64,000 nucleotides of DNA from Cladocopium goreaui (GCA_947184155.2 CAMXCT020003779.1:1158165-1222164); one strand, 5' to 3'. Shown: positions 12,245-23,612, counted from the stretch's first letter. Notes: a model not told the origin generated them from the letters alone. Program-made: numbers and translations.

Positions 12245-13045
12245 GCAGGCGTCGCACTTGATGACATGGATCGTCACTTTGCGTGGCAGGCGTGGCACTT
12301 GTCAACACATGGATCGTCACTTTGCGTGGCAGGCGTGGCACTTATGGCACTGGGTTGGCTCTGGTGGCGCGCTTGGTTCCCAGGCCGCGCTGGGACGCCG
12401 CGGCGTTTTGCGTGGCAGGCGTGGCACTTTGTGACATCCACCTTCACTTTGTGTGGCGGGCATGGCACTTGATGACATGGATAGTCACTTTGCGTGGCAG
12501 GCGTGGCACTTGTCAACACATGGATCGTCACTTTGCGTGGCAGGCGTGGCACTTGGAGACATCCACCTTCGTTTCACGTCGCAGGCGTGGTACTTGGTGA
12601 CATCGACTTCTACTCTGGCGTGGCAGGCGTGGCACTTATGGCACTGGGCTGGCTCTGGTGGCGCGCTTGGTTTTAGGCGTGGCGCCGGGGACGCCGCGGC
12701 TGTTGGCGTGAAAGCCGTGGCACTTGGAGACATCCACCTTCGTTTCACGTGGCAGGCGTGGTACTTGCTGACATCGACTTCTACTCTGGTGTGGCAGGCG
12801 TGGCACTTATGGCACTGGGCTGGCTCTGGTGGCGCGCTTGGTTTTAGGCGTGGCGCCGGGGACGCCGTGGCAGGCGTGGCACTTGGAGACATCCACCTTC
12901 GTTTCACGTGGCAGGCGTGGTACTTGGTGACATCGACTTCTACTCTGCCGTGGCAGGCGTGGCACTTGTGGCACTGGGCTGGCTCTGGTGGCGCGCTTGG
13001 TTTTAGGCGTGGCGCCGGGGACGCCGCGGCTGTTGGCGTGGCAGC
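12245..13045. repeat. Nested GC-rich minisatellite
   Basis: The first part is built of 43-bp units containing GCGTGGCAGGCGTGGCACTT followed by variants of GTCAACACATGGATCGTCAC. From about 12540 a larger unit of about 165-170 bp appears three times, ending in the Ala/Gly-rich block GGCGCGCTTGG..GGCGCCGGGGACGCC. All frames stay open because the core lacks stops. On the minus strand one frame gives CHACH-type Cys/His periodicity, which I regard as a by-product. Confidence 0.85.
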
Positions 13046-13217
13046 GACGCAATTTTTCCAAAAAAAGCAACGACGGCCACAAAGGTTCAACTGCTTGCAC
13101 TACCTTCACTCTGGTGTCATCACAAAGTAGCCATTTGTTGTCACGGCGAACATATGCCACATAATGTCCCCGGATAGATTGCACAAAAGCGGAGACCGTG
13201 TAAAGGCAGTTGTTGAC
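12807..13217 (-). CDS. C-terminal exon of a ubiquitin-specific protease (USP)
   Basis: The exon probably starts at 13217 after the acceptor CGCTGCCAG. It encodes a USP histidine box: YTVSAFVQSIRGHYVAYVRR, then DNKWLLCDDTRV and, near the end, PLWPSLLFLEK. In USP/UBP cysteine proteases the His of GHY is the catalytic base, and the W..DD..V block and Y/W-x-LLF strand follow it. The Cys box of the catalytic domain was not found upstream (to about 15 kb). After LEK the frame continues for roughly 90 codons through the GC-rich minisatellite, giving a basic Ser/Pro/Arg tail. The gene may be incomplete or truncated, or the Cys box may lie on exons I could not see. Substrate unknown. Confidence 0.68.
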   Translation of the reverse strand, partial: VNNCLYTVSAFVQSIRGHYVAYVRRDNKWLLCDDTRVKVVQAVEPLWPSLLFLEKLRRCHANSRGVPGATPKTKRATRASPVPQVPRLPRQSRSRCHQVPRLPRETKVDVSKCHACHGVPGATPKTKRATRASPVP

Positions 13218-15312
13218 CTGGCAGCGACACCACCAACGTTTGCATCAATGCAAGTCTGCAGCACAAAAAGAAAAGCAAAAGCCTGAAATGAAAAAGCACA
13301 AAGAAGAAACACGAAAAACAGACACGGAGTGGAACGCGTGTGCACCTCGCCAGCAGGTGGCGCCACCAGCAAGTCAGACCAGTTCACTCTGCCACCCGCC
13401 ACAGGGTTCATGACAGATCAGAACAGTTTCTGTGCAATCGGTTGCCACTATTCTTGTGTTGCTTGCTTTCAGTGGGAGCTACATTACTGCACTTGCCGCC
13501 GTCGCTTGGCAGGTCCACCACGCTGCGATGTCGTGATCTTTGCTAGTGCTGTTGCAGTTGACGGTGCTCATATGTCTGTTATCAATCTGTGCTTCTGAAA
13601 CTAACAGTCTTCGTGACAGCCGGTGTTTTCTGTTGTTCTGCCAGGCACCGACTTCGTCGCGCAGATGCTGCTGTTCAATACATGCATGCATGCATGCATG
13701 CATACATACATACATACATACATGCATACACAACTTACTCATACCGGTCTATACGTGGATGTTATTGCGAAAGAGCTGGCGCTGTCTGAGGCGACTTGAT
13801 GTTATTGGATTAGTGTGTTCAGTATTGTTTGTCTAGCTGGCCTTCTATTTGGATGCAAATCATTCACCTGGTTGCATACGCCACTCCTTCACCATCTCTT
13901 TTCTCTTTCCTGCTTTCCCCATGCCATCTTTACCTTTCTTTTGCTGCTTGTTGGAAGAAGTTGACATGTGGGGTTATCCGGTCCTTTAATTTTTTTTGCG
14001 GCGTACACATTTTACATGGAATGCAGGAGGGTTTTTACATTGCATAGGCTTGAAGAGACACAGTCTGATGATGTCTGATGTGTACTGTATGTGTGTAAGT
14101 GTGCCACTGTGCCACTGTGCCTGTGTGTCAGTGGCACGAGTTTGTGCCACAAACTTGTGATGGACAAATCATGGTGACAGGCTGGCAGGTGCGTGCCTTA
14201 CTAAGTATGCCAAGCTTCTGCAAATGCATCCTCCACGTGCTCCACGTCGTCAGCAAAGGTAACAATCCTTGGTTAGACTTCTCACGCGACTTTGGTTGAA
14301 AGAAATCAACATTTCTGGTTGATCCAGCCAAGCATAGCCAAGCATCACAGCATCCTCTTTCAGCTCCACAAAAGCTCGGCCATCAGCAAGCGAAGTCACG
14401 TGTGCCGTTGCAGCTCCCAGCAGCCGCTTCTGATCCTTTCGCCCAGTGGAATGAAGACACCGTAGAAAATGCCACATGCGTAGCCCACCAAATCCACCTG
14501 AGAAACGAAAGCATGATCAAATAATGACCAAAAAGTAAATCTGCTTCTTCGTGCAGAACTGGTATAGAATTATATGTTCAGCCTGTTCAGCAATTCTCGG
14601 GAAATTCTTTTGCAGCTCCATCACGCTCCAAGATGTTCCACGATTCCATGATGTTGCAAATGCCGTGCAAAGGATGGCAGGAAACTCGAAACATGGCGAA
14701 GATCGATGCAACTGAGCAAGACATGCTCGATTTGTTCATCTGAGCTTAGCACCCATTTTGCTTCTGAGCATTGCAGGTGTGGAAACAGCCGCCGAAAGGG
14801 AAAATCCAACAGCAGTTTGCCTCGCAGTCCATGCAGGTGCTCAAGCAACTGGAAACATGTGGGTACCGTGGGTGCCCTCGACCGTGTCGATTCACACACA
14901 TGAAAGTCATTTGAGGGATTCAAAGGCTTACGGTTGTGGAAATTTGCGGGGTTGGGCAGTCCATTTGATTGTGCTGCTCTGCTGTCTTTGATTCTAAAAG
15001 ACTTGGACGGCATCAATTTGGCTTCATATTTTCAGAAGCACCAGCTGCCAAAAAATGAATGAAAACTGCATTGAGGCCGCACAGGCTCTGCATTATTGCA
15101 ATACAGTTTGATTTACGATTGATGTTTGCATGCACTACTGCAATATGTTGAACAAGCTTTTGACTCTTGATGTTCAACATGGGACATGTGACCGGCATGT
15201 CATGCCTTAGAATCTTTAGAAAGCCTCGCCTGTGCCGTCTGTGCGCTGGCAATCCAGAAGCTGCGCACAGCCAGAAGCAGCACCGATGTACAGAAGCATC
15301 AGGATCTTTAGG
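13218..15312. other. Intron or intergenic, few weak coding signals
   Basis: Expected to hold the upstream USP exons, but no Cys box (GLxNxGNxCYxN) was seen on the minus strand. A minus-strand frame at 14250-14477 (containing ATAHVTSLADGRAF and ELKEDAVMLGYAW) looks coding but has no domain I know. Confidence 0.4.
13679..13732. repeat. CATG/CATA microsatellite
   Basis: About 4-5 copies of CATG followed by 5 copies of CATA and a short return to CATG. Confidence 0.9.
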
Positions 15313-15369
15313 CCCGTTGAGGCATACGACTGAGCCTAAACTTTAGGCTCAGTCGTATGCCTCAACGGG
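15313..15369. repeat. Perfect 57-bp palindrome
   Basis: Arms of 28 bp (15313-15340 and 15342-15369) are exact reverse complements around a single C at 15341. The arm begins CCCGTTGAGGCATACG. No gene overlaps it. Confidence 0.95.
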
Positions 15370-17156
15370 ACAAGACAAGGTACGAGATGTAGCATATCTT
15401 GATGTAGCACCAAGAGCCTCAAAATGTTTATTTGATATGATATGCTTGATCATATTTGATCAAATTTGCCTACTTGGCCCTTCGAAGCCATACAGCGTTT
15501 TGAAGACCTTTGGTTTCCATACTGCGAATTGCAAGATGATCGAAACAGCCCTGCTTGACTCTGGGTCTTGAACATGTTTCAGCCTCAAACACAGAATCAC
15601 CTGGTGGCATGGTGGCCTGTCATGTTCTGTGATCAAGCATTTCAGGCATTCAATACACACAAACACACAATGAAAATTCCGTTCTGGCAAATCCTGCTCT
15701 GTACCACAAGGAATTTGCTACGAAGTTTGATCGCCAAATGCGACAAAGTCTCCTACGCCAGGACGGCAGAACTCCAAGAAACCACACATCACAAGCAGCG
15801 CCACAGGAATCACCGGCGTGGCCACAGCAAAGATGGACCGTACAGTGAGAGCATCAAAAAGACACTGCAGAGCGAAGACGTTTTGGATTTCGGTGCTGGT
15901 GAGTAACACTGCTTGCATACAGGAAAGCAGCTCATCACCTTGGCTTAACTTAAAAAGGAGCAAAACTGTCAAATTTAAATTTAAAGATTGAATTGCTCAA
16001 ATTCCTTGCGCTTCAATTTTGCCAAGGTGCCTGGGCTGCTTTCCTCCTCGACGGTGGCATTGGCCACGGATGCATTGGATGTGCCGGATGCGTCCATCCA
16101 TGGGGCTTGCCAAGCGCCCAAGTACCACCCAAAGCTGCACCAACTGCAACAGGATTGGCAGCTGCAGCGCCAGGAGGCGCATCATGCAGGACATGTGAAG
16201 GCTTGGGCTCCATTGCACGTGATGCCTCTGACTCTCCAATGATCACGAAAAAATTGAGGGGGGAAAAAAGTGAACCCGCTGCAAAAGAAGGTGAGCTCAC
16301 ACTACGTGATTTGAAAGTCAACTGCAATTGATTGTTTCATTTGACCAGCCTCAAGAGTGCCAGCATCCCAAGAAATCCAAGCATTCCTGCCAAAGTGAAT
16401 CCAATGGTAGGCATCTGCCTTGGCTGAGGCCCATTCAGTTACCATTCACTGAGCCTTCAGGCAGTGCCAACCTTGCACGCCCGTAGGCCACCAGCACAGC
16501 TTTGAATCCAAGGTTTTATATCTTCAGGACCATCACAGGAGTTCTTATGCGCAGATGATTTGGTGGTCCCTCTATGGACTGAGGCGATGTTGGGGGTCCC
16601 AAGTACGAAGACGTGGTCCAAGAGCACGAAACTAACAACTATGTAATGCCCGCTGGGAACCCATCATGCTTCTAGCCAAATGCAAAAAAAAACAAAAAAC
16701 AACTGTTTCAGTGGCACATCGCTGCATTTGATGCAGTGCTTGCCACTTAACCGGTGCATGGCCGTGCATTCTGCGCATAGCTGTCCGCTGTATCATCTGT
16801 ATCCTTCGTGCATTTTTTGCAAAACTGCTGTCACATGCTGTCACCAAGAAATGAAATAGAACTGCCATGAATTCCGTGTCGACGTTGGTCAATGGCATAT
16901 ATAAACATATAGATATATATTATATATACATATATATACATATAAATGTGCATAAATATATATATTATATATATATATATACATATTATGATATTCTCTG
17001 CAACATGTTGGATGAAAAGCTGCAGTGACAGCTAGTGTGACTTCTTTAATGAGGCACGTGTAGCTGCATCTTTTGGGCCAAGCATCCTTCAGCACAGCTG
17101 GAGTTTACACAGCGTTCAGCCTCAAAACATTGGTAGATCTTCTCAGATCCTTGCCG
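15370..17156. other. No gene recognised; AT microsatellite
   Basis: Open frames overlap on both strands at 15990-16330, including a minus-strand Ala/Pro/Gly-rich frame, but no domain is evident. About 16905-16985 is a (TA)n-rich microsatellite. The rest appears non-coding. Confidence 0.45.
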
Positions 17157-19393
17157 TCAAAAATAGCCACGTTCTACCGCTGCTTCGCTGACGGTGGCAC
17201 CAGGCTCTAAGCATTGCGGGTGATGTTTGCTGCAGTGTACACAGTGTTCTCCGTCATCAGCTTTGCTGAGGGCTTCATTCTGAGGACATTGACAAATAAG
17301 TTCGGAATTCTGTTCACCGACCAAGCCGTAGCTGCATCTACATGCTTCTTTAGTTGTTGCCAATTGGTATGAACTTTGATTGGTCGAGCTTTTGGTGGGC
17401 AAGGTTGGCATATCGTCTGGTTGTTTCGGCTGTTGAAGGTGTTTGCAGGGCAAACTGAACAGTTGGTACCTGTACCGGCATACCCTGGGCGGCAGCCACA
17501 CATATCAAGTGGCAAGAACAGGTTTGGAGACATAGATTTGGTGCCGTGGATTCCACCAAGTCCTACGCATGCCGCAACCTTGTCAAGGTTGCGGCATGCG
17601 TAGGACTTGGTGGAATCCACCCATATCTCATCCAAAGCCAATTCGTTCGTTAGCAGATTGTGTAATTCTTCTCTGTTTGAAATCACGGTGTTGAACAACC
17701 ACAACTCGATGCCATCTTTCACAGCTTTTTGAACGACATCTGGTCTCAACGTCATGGCTTCTCCGTTGTGGCTGATGTCCATGCGAATTTTGGTATGTAG
17801 CATACCTACATGATCCTACATGTACCTACTTCCTCCAGCTTGTTGTGGCTCAGGTCAAGGACTTGCAAGGACTGTCCCAAAATGCTCCACCAAACACTGA
17901 TCCCATTCACTTTGGCATCGACTCGACTCAAGTCCACAGTCCACCATGCTACCTGTCAGGCCACAGCGGGCGGCGGCTATGCGTGTCACTGGCGTGCCTG
18001 CTAAAGGAAGCAATAATTGCTCAATTGGTCCGTTCAATGGGCAGCCGCTCACCTTAAGATTCGAAGAATGCATTGGCTAAACATTGACCAAAATGAAGAG
18101 CTCCCTGACTCCCTGTTGCATTTTCAATTGAACAAGCACGTTGTCAAAACTGATTGTTTGTGAAGGAAAGCTGGAGAAAACTAAAACGGCGGAAATTCCA
18201 AAGGCCTCTACATTGTGGCTTCCGGCTTTGCAAAGTTACATTCAGACTTTGCAAAGCCGGAAGCCAGTTCTGCGCAGCTTTGGACCAAAAGCTTCGGATA
18301 GACCCGGGGTTGTATCCAAGGTCATTGATGCCAGTGTCCTTAGCACAAGGCCCAAGAGGCGAAAATTGCACAAACACTTTTTAAGTCCTTGCAAACCTGA
18401 AGCCCCGAAAAGCAACTAAGGACGCAACTGCCATGTTCAGTTTCCGCAGCGAGCGCCCACCAGCTATGCTTCCAGAAACTTCGGTGCTTGAAAGATCCAC
18501 CTCCACCAAAAGCGCGAGCTGATCCATAAACGCAACAGCTCCCGAAATCTCAGTCTGGAGGTCAAGTAGCTCGAGGTTGGTGAGGCTTTGCAGCGCGGCT
18601 ATGTCGCCCTTCACTTGGGTCTGGTACAGGAAAAGATGCTGGAGGTTGGTGAGGCTTTGTAGAGCGGCTATGTCGCCCTTCACTTCGGTCTGGTGCAGAA
18701 GAAGTTGCCGGAGATTGGTGATGCTTTGCAGTGTGGCTATGTCGCCCTTCACTTGGGTCCGGTACAGGCGAAGGTGCTGGAGGTTGGTGAGGCTTTGCAG
18801 TACGGCTATGTCGCCCTTCACTTGGGTCTGGTACAGGTAAAGCGTCTGGAGGTTGGTGAGGCTTTGCAGTGCGGCTATGTCGCCCTTCACTTGGGTCTGG
18901 GAGAGGTAGAGCGTCTGGAGGTTGGTGAGGCTTTGCAGTGCGGCTATGTCGCCCTTCACTTGGGTCCGGTACAGGCGAAGGTGCTGGAGGTTGGTGAGGC
19001 TTTTTGCAGTACGGCTATGTCGCCCTTCACTTGGGTCTGTGACAGGTAAAGCGTCTGGAGGTTGGTGAGGCTTTGCAGTGCAGCTATGTCGCCCTTCACT
19101 TGGGTCTGTGACAGGTAGAGCGTCTGGAGGTTGGTGAGGCTTTGCAGCGCAGCTATGTCGCCCTTCACTTGAGTTTTCCCCAGGTTCAGAATCTCCACTA
19201 CCGTGCAGCCAGCACATCGGACTCCCATCCATTCACATGGATTTCCTTCTCCTATAAAGCCGAGGCCTCTCAGTTGAGCTGCCATCTCCTCCATATTGGT
19301 GCACTGGGGTGCTTCTGGAATGGCCTCAGCTTTGCAAACTTTAGAAAATAGAAGGCGCACGACGCCGGGCGACACGTTCGACACAGAAGACAA
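17157..19393 (-). CDS. LRR and cysteine-rich receptor-like gene with frame breaks
   Basis: One minus-strand gene seems to cover this span. It opens with an LRR N-terminal cap (CEWMGVRCAG followed by VEILNLG), then about nine 23-residue leucine-rich repeats (QVKGDIAALQSLTNLQTLYL type). A probable intron (about 18080-18435) separates these from LRR-like blocks VSGCPLNGPIEQLLLPLAG and LQVLDLSHNKLEEVG. Next come MDISHNGEAMTLRPDVVQKA and finally a Cys-rich region (CGCRPGYAG, CSVCP, CQPCP, then ACRCSYG, CQCP, HCVHC). Frame breaks: two extra T in a T run near 19001-19005, a shift near 17950, one near 17815, and one near 17360. A 75-bp palindrome lies in the coding part at 17546-17620. LRR plus Cys-rich proteins of this kind are probably secreted or surface receptors. 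With four breaks this copy is probably a pseudogene, unless the assembly is poor here. Confidence 0.62.
17546..17620. repeat. Perfect 75-bp palindrome inside coding sequence
   Basis: The 37-bp arms 17546-17582 and 17584-17620 are exact reverse complements around a T at 17583. On the minus strand the first-read arm encodes VDSTKSYACRNL, a normal part of the gene; the second arm is its inverted copy. Length 75 keeps the frame open. Confidence 0.95.
18216..18266. repeat. Perfect 21-bp inverted repeat with 9-bp loop
   Basis: Arms 18216-18236 and 18246-18266 (GGCTTCCGGCTTTGCAAAG core) are exact reverse complements. It lies in the presumed intron between the LRR array and the next exon. Confidence 0.93.
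18560..19190 (-). repeat. 69-bp tandem repeat encoding LRRs
   Basis: GGTTGGTGAGGCTTTGCAG recurs every 69 bp (for example 18920, 18989), nine or so times. The interval 18989-19060 is 71 bp because the T run reads CTTTTTGC rather than CTTTGC. Each unit encodes one 23-residue leucine-rich repeat on the minus strand. Confidence 0.92.
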
Positions 19394-20020
19394 CTCAAAT
19401 GCGTAACGACGTAGAACTAATCATGAATGAAAAATAAGGTTCCTACTAGTGCTCATGAATGAGGTGAAACACATGAAACGACACCAGAAACATCAATTTG
19501 AAATCGATTCAGATCTACATTTCAGGGTTGTCTGGGTCTTAATTGATGCTTGTCATTTTGTTGGCCAAGGTTGAAGATGGTTGAAGAGTCTTTCGACCCC
19601 AAAAGCGAGGTGAAGGAATCTCCCCGTAAATCCCGCGTACCTTGCGCCAGCACCTTCAACATACCACGGCAAACTAAGGAGGTCCATTTGCCATCTGAAA
19701 CCAACAGAAATTCAGCGTAAACCAACCTTACACAGATCTGTTCCAATCCATGCCTTCTTTTGCTACCGCGAGCTCTTTTCACACAACTTGAGTACCATCA
19801 TGTACCATCCATGTGTCATCCACAGAGATGACGTTCCAAAATTTGCACTTCAATTGTTCCTTTTTCATCTTTTTCCAGCTGCACAAGAGGTCTTTTTCGA
19901 CACCAGCTTTGCTGATATTTGGCTTCAGCAACTCAGCCTATTACATGGGAGTGATCTATGGTCTCATTTCTACTGTGGCCTGGTTACATGTTCTTGAATT
20001 TTCTTGAATCATGGCGGCTT
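19394..20020. other. No gene recognised
   Basis: Only short open frames, no domain. It lies just upstream of the LRR gene and may hold its first exon or promoter, but I see no element to name. Confidence 0.4.
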
Positions 20021-21620
20021 ATCCTTGCACATCTGTTCCCGACTTTTCTGAACCTACTCGCTTGGTTTTTCCTGACGACTTTTGTTTGACTTGCAATGAT
20101 CTTGACGTATCCTAGTGTACCTGACCTTACTTCATCAGTACTTGCTTGAAGAGTACCTTAAAATACCTTCAAGGTAACTTAACTCATCTTCTCTAGACAT
20201 ACAGACATACAGACATACAGGTTATCTGAATTGGCCTTGCCGTATCTGAGCGTTGTTGGACTTGTTCAAAGCTATCGAAATGTATGCAATTAACAGAACT
20301 TGTTATCAAATCTATTGGTCTATCTTCGCTTATATATCTTATGTGGGTTGGGTCAATACCTGGTCCCGTCTTGCGTTCCCAAATAAGACTTTTAAGTCTA
20401 AGTGGCGTTTAAAAAGCCCAAAATGGGACCATAGGTTTTGATCGACTTAGTCTTGATAATCAGTCTTCACTTGCTCAACCAGAACTTGAGTTTTCTGCTC
20501 GTCTGATCTTGACCCCTCTGAACTTCATCTGAACCTATCTTGACTTTCCTGAACTTTCCTGACTTATCTGATCTTCTAGAAACTTGTCTCAACATCTCAA
20601 CCTCAAGTCTTTCCCTGTCTGGACACATCATCTGGCAACTTCCCTTCGCATGTCCGTGCTTACCGCAAGTCATCTGCAGACATCTTGCCTTACCCAGCAG
20701 ATTGAAATAGATTGAAATTCCAGCACTTCTTAGACTTCTTGTTGGTTTCTTCTTGACTGCTAAGGCTTCTTAGATTGTGAGTTGGTCGAGCCCCTTCAAG
20801 TGTGCATGAACATGTTGTTTGAGTTTTCTTATTCCAACTTGCAGAGGTTCATCTAATCTCAGGTTCGTAACTTTTCCACACATGCTTTGCTGTATTGATT
20901 GCTTCATCTTCTCTTCTTACGACGTACCTCCTCGTCTTTGCCTGAACCTGTTCTCGCCGTGACCTTTTTGAACTCCTTCTCTTAAGCGATCTGCCTTGTA
21001 TATCAACCTGTCTTATCTGACCTCAGAGCATTTCGATTCCTCTTCGCAATCCTTGAACTTGTCCGAATCGTAGTTTCTCTCTACCTATTTGTTTTCATCG
21101 AAAAAAAATACGAGCTTTCTCTGCTTTTTGTTGTCATGTCGGGTCTTTCTTGATATATCTTAGCCAATCTTTGCCTCACCGATCTTCATTCATTCCAACT
21201 TAACTCATCATCTGAAGCCCGAACTAGCATGTTTCAAGGTATCTTCACTCATCTTTGTCTTTCCTCATCTTGATTTGTCTTGCTTAGATTTATCCAATCC
21301 TCAGTTGTCTTAATCTACATTGACTTGTTGAGACTCATTGGAACTTCTCTGAACACCTGGTAGCTGATCTGGACTCCTTCCAACTTATGTTGACCTGTTT
21401 CAGCTTGCATTCAATCCACGTCGATAATGGATTTCAACTTTTCTCACCATATCCTACATATCCTTGTTTCAACCTATCTGATCTTGTCTCACTGTTTCTG
21501 ATCTTGAGTCTTGTCACATCTTGTCACTTTGTCTGATTTCATTTCGCCTTGACTTGCCCTCACGTATCTTTGCTTGCCATAGCTGAAAGATCCTTGCTAC
21601 TTTTGCCTCTAAGCTGGTCT
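20020..21620. repeat. Pyrimidine-rich degenerate short-motif tract
   Basis: The plus strand is dominated by loosely repeated CTTGA, TCTGA, CTTGTCT and ACCTGT motifs over 1.6 kb with no fixed period. No coding potential is seen. A triplet ACATACAGACATACAG run lies near 20198-20220. Confidence 0.6.
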
Positions 21621-22143
21621 GGGTTGCCTCTTTGCGTCTTTAAAGCGCAGGTACATGTTTTCGCATTGAATTGGTGCCCGTCTACAGTGTCTACAGCCTA
21701 AAACATGAGTTCTGGGCGTCACACTAGACAGTCTTTTTACAAGAAATGCAACAAAAATAACTGGCACACGTAGGAAATGATCAGGGGATAAAAAAGAAAA
21801 CCCTGGTTTGTTCTGAGGCTGACTTCCAGGATCTCCCCCGGTTTCCATGGTTTCCTACTCAAATTCTTAAGCATTGATGACTACCTAGGAACAAATTTCA
21901 TGAACAACAGGCTATCACAGGCAGTCATAGGCTGTCCGGGTTTCAGAGTTTCACAGATTTTGGGATATGCTGACAGTCCAAGCGACTGGAGCCCTGAGCC
22001 GAGCAGGCGCACCCGTACTGTGGTTCTTGTCTAGGCGGAGCTTCGACCAAGGGAAGTCTTTGTCCTCGTGCATGGTTGCGAGTGATGCGTCGGCAAAAAT
22101 GGATGTTCTCAAGACATGTGTCTGGATGGATCAATTGCTAACT
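21621..22143. other. No gene recognised
   Basis: Open frames on both strands at 21943-22179 are short and carry no domain. Confidence 0.45.
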
Positions 22144-22615
22144 TTACGCACCACAAATCTCACTGATTGCACGAGATGACATTTCTAACATGTTTGTCAC
22201 GTTTTCTTCATTGAAAAACTTCAGAAATTCTCCAAATTGAAACAACCTGACGGGAAATGACGGGAACATAACTTGAGTCACACTTTCTGCTGCCTGAGCT
22301 TCGTCCCAATCAGCACTGTGTGGCCGAACTGCAGCATTGAGCGAAAGGCAGGTGATCAGTGACACGAATGTGAATCGAACTCACATACAACGAGCGGAGG
22401 CGACTCCAGTCATCTTGAGCCATCTTGAGCCCATATGTTGAGATACGTTCAGCACATACGTTGAAGCGTTGGGCCACATACGGTACGGATTCTTTGAAAC
22501 TCTTGGCTCTTGCACATTGGCAGCTGACACGACTGAAACCAGCTTTCGTTGACGCGTGAAGAAGGCAATGATTGCAAAAAGATTGCAAAACAAATTGGAT
22601 GTGAGCCGTGCTCAA
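22144..22615 (-). CDS. Hypothetical exons, function unknown
   Basis: Two overlapping minus-strand frames have coding-like composition. One is 22310-22615 (SFKESVPYVAQRF, AQDDWSRLRSLY, ending before GTGAGTT, a good donor). The other is 22144 to about 22345 (SADWDEAQAAESVTQV, FGEFLKFFNEENV, ending in a stop). They could be consecutive exons of one gene. I recognise no family. Confidence 0.3.
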
Positions 22616-22787
22616 AACCTATAGATTCAAAAAGCGTAAGGATGTGCTTACACACAGCTTATACGTTGCTTATGCCGCTGAGGCTTTTCCTTAATCATGG
22701 AAGACCTGAGAAGGGAGATAACGAAAACTAGCTTTCGCATGCTTTCGCTAGAAAAAGAAAAGGAAGAATGTCAAAAACAAATAGAAG

Positions 22788-23090
22788 TCAACTGCCAATT
22801 TTGCTGGTCTTGGTTTTCATGCCGGAAGCCAGAAGGCGTAGTATCCACTGCCCCGCGGAAGGAGTAAGTATATTATTGTCGAATACATCGCCAATGCAGG
22901 CCAAGCCGGAACCCCCGAAGACCGGACGAAGGGCAGGTCGAACGCCTCCGTCACCAAATTGACTAGCGTAAGACTTGGGCGACTCTGGGGCCTTTCCCCA
23001 CACCAAAGCCTCACATTCGCCAGTAGACCACTTAAGGGTAGCCTGCTGTAAATGATCCGGGCAAGCGATCGCAAGCAGTTTGCAACGCAC
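22788..23090 (-). CDS. Hypothetical exon, function unknown
   Basis: A 100-codon minus-strand frame with mixed, non-repetitive composition (CKLLAIACPDHLQQA, KSYASQFGDGGVRPALRPVF, GQWILRLLASG). It has no matching family in my knowledge. It lies between the CS-domain gene and the previous hypothetical exons on the same strand and could belong to either. Confidence 0.3.
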   Translation of the reverse strand: MRCKLLAIACPDHLQQATLKWSTGECEALVWGKAPESPKSYASQFGDGGVRPALRPVFGGSGLACIGDVFDNNILTPSAGQWILRLLASGMKTKTSKIGS

Positions 23091-23104
23091 AAGTGTCCTC
23101 TCTG

Positions 23105-23525
23105 ATTGCTGATTGATTGTGCTTTCTATGCCCTCTGAGTGTGCTTCCGATGTCTGCGCTCTAGGCTCTAGGTATGCTTTTTATGGGTGCTCTCTGAGCG
23201 TGACCTCCAAGTGTCTTATGCACGTGCTCTGTCTCTCTCTCTCTAATTACTTGTGCTCTTCAAGTATCAGTATGCTCTTCAAACATGCTCATTCATGCTC
23301 CCTCTGTGCGATTTTCTGTGTGTGCTCTATCAGCGTGCTCCGTAAGAGTGCTTTCTGTGTGCGCTCTTCGGGGGGGTGCTCTGCGACTTGCCATTCCGGT
23401 CTTAGCAGTCTACACAACCTGCCTGCCCCACATCTCTGGACTTGGAGTTTCAAACCGTTGCAGGTGCAGTTCGGGAGGAGTTTATCAGGATATGTGTGTC
23501 TCCCTCTCTCTCTCTCTCTCAAAGG
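23105..23525. repeat. Degenerate TGCTCTCTGTGTG minisatellite and (TC)n run
   Basis: Variants of GTGCTCT/GCGTGC recur every 15-20 bp from about 23118 to 23390. A CTCTCT run follows at about 23500-23520. The long plus-strand open frame across it is Cys/Ser/Leu-rich by composition and is not proposed as a gene. Confidence 0.65.
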
Positions 23526-23528
23526 AAG

Positions 23529-23612
23529 CGCTTTCTCCAGGTTGAGTGACTGCCATCCCCGTGTGCACATGTCAAGTTTCAGGAAGCCCCTTCATTTTTT
23601 CCTTCGCAGCAT
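23529..23612. repeat. Dispersed copy of a motif from the 2-kb RING units
   Basis: This stretch (GCTTTCTCCAGGTTGAGTGAC to CATTTTTTCCT) matches 7265-7344 and 9271-9350 with scattered differences. It is therefore a dispersed repeat that the tandem units also contain. Confidence 0.75.

Noticed and set aside
12485-13090. Cys/His-rich periodic minus-strand frame (CHACH motifs), possible metal-binding protein
   Set aside because: It lies in a GC-rich minisatellite that is open in several frames; no flanking exon supports it in that frame.
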